Below are positions 6,440 through 8,516 of a stretch of 8,516 nt of DNA, one piece after another (within the stretch, counting starts at the first letter, position 1; each line of letters begins with the position of its first letter). Source of the DNA: Coriobacteriales bacterium (GTDB lineage Bacteria; Actinomycetota; Coriobacteriia; Coriobacteriales; UBA8131); the NCBI GenBank assembly GCA_031261765.1, contig JAISJA010000027.1:1-8516 (forward strand), in the 5' to 3' direction. Below the pieces are notes generated by a model. It was given only the letters and a program-made list of their open reading frames with translations, did not search any database and was not told the origin of the DNA. The position numbers and the translations under genes were made by a program.

Positions 6440-6481
6440 TATTTCATATTACTGTAATTTTTATTACAGTAATATGAAATA
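6440..6481. repeat. Perfect 19-bp inverted repeat with 4-nt loop
   Basis: The arm 6440-6458 (TATTTCATATTACTGTAAT) is exactly complementary to 6463-6481, separated by TTTT. Each arm contains its own 11-bp palindrome, ATTACTGTAAT (6448-6458) and ATTACAGTAAT (6463-6473), centred 15 bp apart. It lies 42 bp beyond the antitoxin stop. There is no flanking U-run and the stem is AT-rich, so it is not a typical intrinsic terminator, though it may act as a weak one. Alternatives are a paired operator, the trace of a mobile element end, or a 3'-stabilising structure for the TA mRNA. Confidence 0.85.
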
Positions 6482-6523
6482 GCGTTAAGTTCGCAGAATA
6501 CTCGCTAGAAGATATGTAGAGTA

Positions 6524-6763
6524 TTAAGCGGCTATCCCCATGGCTTCATAAATAAGGCCGTCAACAACCTGCGCTGGCGTTTTTCCTGCCGTTTCTGCTT
6601 TTGTGCGTACATATGAAGCCGGCGTTGCGTCTAACGCATTTAGCAGATTCTCTTGTGCGGCAATAATCCCCAGACTTCCGGGAACCGTATCTATTGTGTT
6701 TTCTGTATAATACTTATCTAATCGTTCGGCGTCTTCTTCAGAAAATTCAGACCAATCGTTCAT
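6524..6763 (-). CDS. Putative antitoxin, ribbon-helix-helix-like C-terminus
   Basis: A 79-residue acidic-start protein (MNDWSEFSEEDAERLDKYYT). Its C-terminal part SYVRTKAETAG-KTPAQVVDGLIYEAM (50-75) resembles the strand plus two-helix pattern of ribbon-helix-helix proteins, typical of antitoxins that also repress their operon. Its start codon overlaps the stop codon of the upstream gene (ATGA, 6763-6760). A strong AAAGGAGG lies 6 nt before the ATG, within the last codons of that gene, so translation is coupled. The family is not recognised with certainty; the antitoxin role rests on size, overlap and partner. Its Ile codons are ATA 2 of 5, unlike gyrA, and the base composition is AT-richer than in the neighbours, which suggests transfer. 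Confidence 0.7.
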   Translation of the reverse strand: MNDWSEFSEEDAERLDKYYTENTIDTVPGSLGIIAAQENLLNALDATPASYVRTKAETAGKTPAQVVDGLIYEAMGIAA

Positions 6764-7020
6764 TTTAGGCCTCCTTTCAAATACTTATAATATTTTTTCC
6801 TGCATTGCATAGCATGAAAAACAAACATTCCGTTCTTTCCAACTTTTCTGTACATGATTTCAAGTGGCCGTGCTGTAGTATCTATGCCAATAAGCAAGTA
6901 CACATCATTTGCGTTTTCCATTAGTCCATCATGAACACACATTTTAATGGCATGTAAAATGTCTTTTTCGTTGATACCGTGTTTAAATGCTGTTTGCGCA
7001 TATCTTACATCAAACTGCAT
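6760..7020 (-). CDS. Putative toxin, BrnT-like (RelE-fold) small protein
   Basis: An 86-residue basic protein. The pattern AFKHGINEKDILHAI (11-25), YLLIGIDTTARPLEIMY (41-57) and MFVFHAMQCRKKYYKYL (65-81) follows the layout of BrnT-like toxins: a KHG-type N-terminus, a central LIG-D-x-x-x-R-x-LE strand, and a C-terminal HAM-x-x-RKKY segment. Small actinobacterial proteins of this pattern are common next to antitoxin-like genes. If so it would act as a ribonuclease on mRNA; this is inferred from fold resemblance only, since no catalytic residues can be confirmed here. AGAGGA lies 4 nt before the ATG at 7020. It is the first gene of a two-gene operon, the order seen in BrnTA and HigBA. Its Ile codons are ATA in only 1 of 6 cases and the DNA is AT-rich, so it looks acquired. 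Confidence 0.7.
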   Translation of the reverse strand: MQFDVRYAQTAFKHGINEKDILHAIKMCVHDGLMENANDVYLLIGIDTTARPLEIMYRKVGKNGMFVFHAMQCRKKYYKYLKGGLK

Positions 7021-7061
7021 AAAATCCTCTCAGAAAGAGCAAATAAGCTTTCTAGCTGTTC

Positions 7062-7090
7062 ACTATAGCATAATTATACGAATAGTGCCA
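7062..7090 (-). promoter_or_regulatory. Candidate promoter of the toxin-antitoxin module
   Basis: On the minus strand TGGCAC (7090-7085), 17 nt, then TATAGT (7067-7062) gives a leader of about 35-40 nt before the toxin ATG. The -35 lies inside one arm of the hairpin at 7082-7115. A TATAAT inside the spacer is an alternative -10, but it has no good -35. Confidence 0.45.
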
Positions 7091-7115
7091 GCCGTTTCGT
7101 AGCGGCTGGCACTAT
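7082..7115. terminator. Perfect 13-bp hairpin after the surface-protein gene
   Basis: ATAGTGCCAGCCG (7082-7094) pairs exactly with 7103-7115 around an 8-nt loop. It lies 40 nt beyond the surface-protein stop codon (7156) and before the TA module, so the likely role is termination of the surface-protein transcript. The downstream minus-strand sequence ATTCGTATAATT is only partly U-rich, so termination may be leaky. It could also be an operator, since it covers the TA -35. Confidence 0.6.
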
Positions 7116-7155
7116 ATTCTGCGTATCTTATGACCATAAGGCCATGCGGCAATGT

Positions 7156-8516
7156 CTATGCCCGGCTGGCCTCCGGAGCGTCGAACGCCTGCCCGTTATA
7201 GCCAGGTTCATTTGTGTCTTGCGTGTCTTTGGACTTAATGGAACCAAGTATGCCAAACGCCAGCTCTATGACAAACAGCACGGCCATAAGTATGGTCCAG
7301 CTGTCCGTCATGATCATTGGCATTGCCATGTTCTCCGTTAAGAAGAACGCGATTATGGCGATAATCGCCACGGCGGTAGCAAGCACGCGCCAGGCGATAT
7401 GCTTCTTGCGCGTCGTCTGCGTGTCATCATCGTCGTCATCGTCTGTACTGGTGCGACGCGCGACATACGTTATAAGCAGCGCCGCCGCTATTATAACGCC
7501 AAGTAGCATTAACAACAGGTTGATAAGCGCCCAGTCGCCAGATGAACCGGCCGACGAAAGCGGCGTGGTTTGGTCTGGGATATTCGTGATCTCAGAAGCG
7601 CTTGCCGTAGGCGTTTGCGTTGGGGCTATGGTAGCCGTGGACGTGCCGCTTACAAGGGCGCTGCCACCGTTACCGCCGTTGCCGCCGGTCGTGCCGGTGC
7701 CGGTAGTTGCCGCGGGAGCGGCCGGGGTTGGCGTTACCGGCGCCGCGGCTATCGTGAAGTCAGCCGGGACTACAGTAACGTTGTAATTAGAGTTAGCCAT
7801 GAAGCTCGCTGTTATAACGCCGCTATACGTGCCGGCGCCCTGGTCAGCGTCGCTGCGATAATAGTTAACGTTCAGACTGTCGCCATTTACCAGGCCTGTT
7901 ACGGTGCCTGTGAACGCTGGATCTGACGAGCCGGCGACCTTGGACGCAGGGGCCACGGTTATGGTGACGTCGCGCGCGGCAACCTGGAAAGTGAGCGGTG
8001 CGCTCCATGCAGACGGTACATATGCGCCTGTCGTGCTGGCGCCTGCGCCTATCTCTGCACGTATCTGGTAGCTGCCAGCGTCAAGCGCCGGTGGATTGGT
8101 AATGTCCCACGTTTGCCAGGCATTAGTACCATTAAGGCAATATTGATAAGATATAGAACCGGCGGAGCTACTGCTTCCAACGGCTAACGAACCGCCCTGC
8201 GCGTTTGCCAGCGTTATAGAAGGCGTGCTTGGCGTATCGCCGTAAGTGTAGCCTTGCATGACTGGCGTAACCACGGGTATAACGGTAGTCGTCACGTCTA
8301 CGGTAATGGGCGCTGTGACGTTCTGGGCAGTATATGTATATGAGCCGTCATTGTTAAGCGTGATGCCGCTCATGGTGGGAGTGCTGCCGTTTATGCTGAC
8401 GCCGGTTATTTGGTAGCCCGCAGCAGGCGTGAACACCATGGCCGTCGCGTCTTGGCCGTAGTCTATGGTCTGCGACGAGTTGGTGACAGAGCCGTTGTTG
8501 TCTATGCTGCCGGTGA
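7156..8516 (-). CDS. Surface-anchored Ig/MBG-like repeat protein, C-terminal part, truncated by right edge
   Basis: The frame is open to the right edge: 452 residues are visible, and an internal Met at 8439 is not the start because the repeat pattern continues before it (TGSIDNNGSVTNSSQTIDYG). Visible order: a repeat common in bacterial surface proteins (1-75, FTPAAGYQITGVSING and YTAQNVTAPITVDVT); a beta-rich Ig-like segment (about 80-180, containing YTYGDTPSTP and LDAGSYQIRAEIG); an MBG-like domain (about 180-257, RDVTITVAPASK, YSGVITASF, PADFTIAAAP); and a Pro/Ala/Thr/Gly linker with GGNGGNGG. Three hydrophobic helices follow (about 328-352, 372-393, 405-426), the first two separated by seven consecutive Asp (358-364), and the tail ends AFDAPEASRA. 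There is no LPXTG signal, so anchoring is by the membrane segments. It is probably an adhesin-like exported protein, since the ectodomain has no enzyme motif. The 3' end is duplicated as a relic at 6383-6417. Confidence 0.85.
   Translation of the reverse strand, partial: TGSIDNNGSVTNSSQTIDYGQDATAMVFTPAAGYQITGVSINGSTPTMSGITLNNDGSYTYTAQNVTAPITVDVTTTVIPVVTPVMQGYTYGDTPSTPSITLANAQGGSLAVGSSSSAGSISYQYCLNGTNAWQTWDITNPPALDAGSYQIRAEIGAGASTTGAYVPSAWSAPLTFQVAARDVTITVAPASKVAGSSDPAFTGTVTGLVNGDSLNVNYYRSDADQGAGTYSGVITASFMANSNYNVTVVPADFTIAAAPVTPTPAAPAATTGTGTTGGNGGNGGSALVSGTSTATIAPTQTPTASASEITNIPDQTTPLSSAGSSGDWALINLLLMLLGVIIAAALLITYVARRTSTDDDDDDDTQTTRKKHIAWRVLATAVAIIAIIAFFLTENMAMPMIMTDSWTILMAVLFVIELAFGILGSIKSKDTQDTNEPGYNGQAFDAPEASRA

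Noticed and set aside
6383..7190. Integrative element with att direct repeats
   Set aside because: No integrase lies between the repeats, and the two differences between copies are synonymous coding changes, which fits a decayed paralogue better.
7214..7786. Plus-strand open frame of 190 codons opposite the surface protein
   Set aside because: Antisense shadow; its poly-Ser run is the complement of the Asp codons and the Pro/Val runs mirror the Gly/Ala-rich linker.
8437..8439. ATG at 8439 as the start of the surface protein
   Set aside because: The frame stays open to the window edge and the upstream residues complete the same repeat unit; there is no signal peptide after this Met.

Overview
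The window looks like a chromosomal segment of an anaerobic actinobacterium of the Coriobacteriia/Eggerthellales type. This is inferred from the feel of the GyrA, V4R and GGDEF proteins, the moderate GC content and the many surface-protein-like domains; no search was run, so the lineage is tentative. An unusual trait of the host genes is heavy use of AUA for isoleucine: 10 of the first 13 Ile codons in gyrA.

Layout from left to right. (1) 1-470, minus: the 5' part of an unrecognised helical protein with an Asp-rich stretch, running off the left edge. (2) 471-798: intergenic, with a possible promoter, a 21-bp tandem duplication, and a 138-bp composite palindromic element that ends 10 bp short of the gyrA stop codon. 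(3) 799-3270, minus: complete gyrA (823 aa, GTG start) with Val at the main quinolone-resistance position. (4) 3271-3536: divergent intergenic region with an extended -10 promoter for gyrA and a GC-rich alternating purine/pyrimidine tract. (5) 3537-6152: a signalling cluster. A V4R-domain protein carrying a MopR-like zinc ligand set is followed by a cytosolic GGDEF diguanylate cyclase. Convergent to these, 13 nt away, lies a REC-HD-GYP protein of the RpfG type.

(6) 6153-6523: intergenic, with a promoter for the HD-GYP gene, a hairpin terminator, a 35-bp relic of the 3' end of a surface-protein gene, and a perfect 19-bp inverted repeat. (7) 6524-7020, minus: a two-gene toxin-antitoxin-like module, AT-rich and with different codon use from its neighbours, probably acquired by transfer. 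(8) 7082-7115: a hairpin that overlaps the likely -35 of that module. (9) 7156-8516, minus: the C-terminal part of a large Ig/MBG-like surface protein with three C-terminal membrane segments, running off the right edge.

The most coherent candidate system is region 5. A zinc-containing small-molecule sensor domain (V4R) lies next to a synthase and a probable hydrolase of cyclic di-GMP, arranged so that transcription of the two enzymes should collide. The second point of interest is the 6383-7190 interval, where the relic of a paralogous surface-protein gene lies on the far side of the TA module from the intact 3' end.
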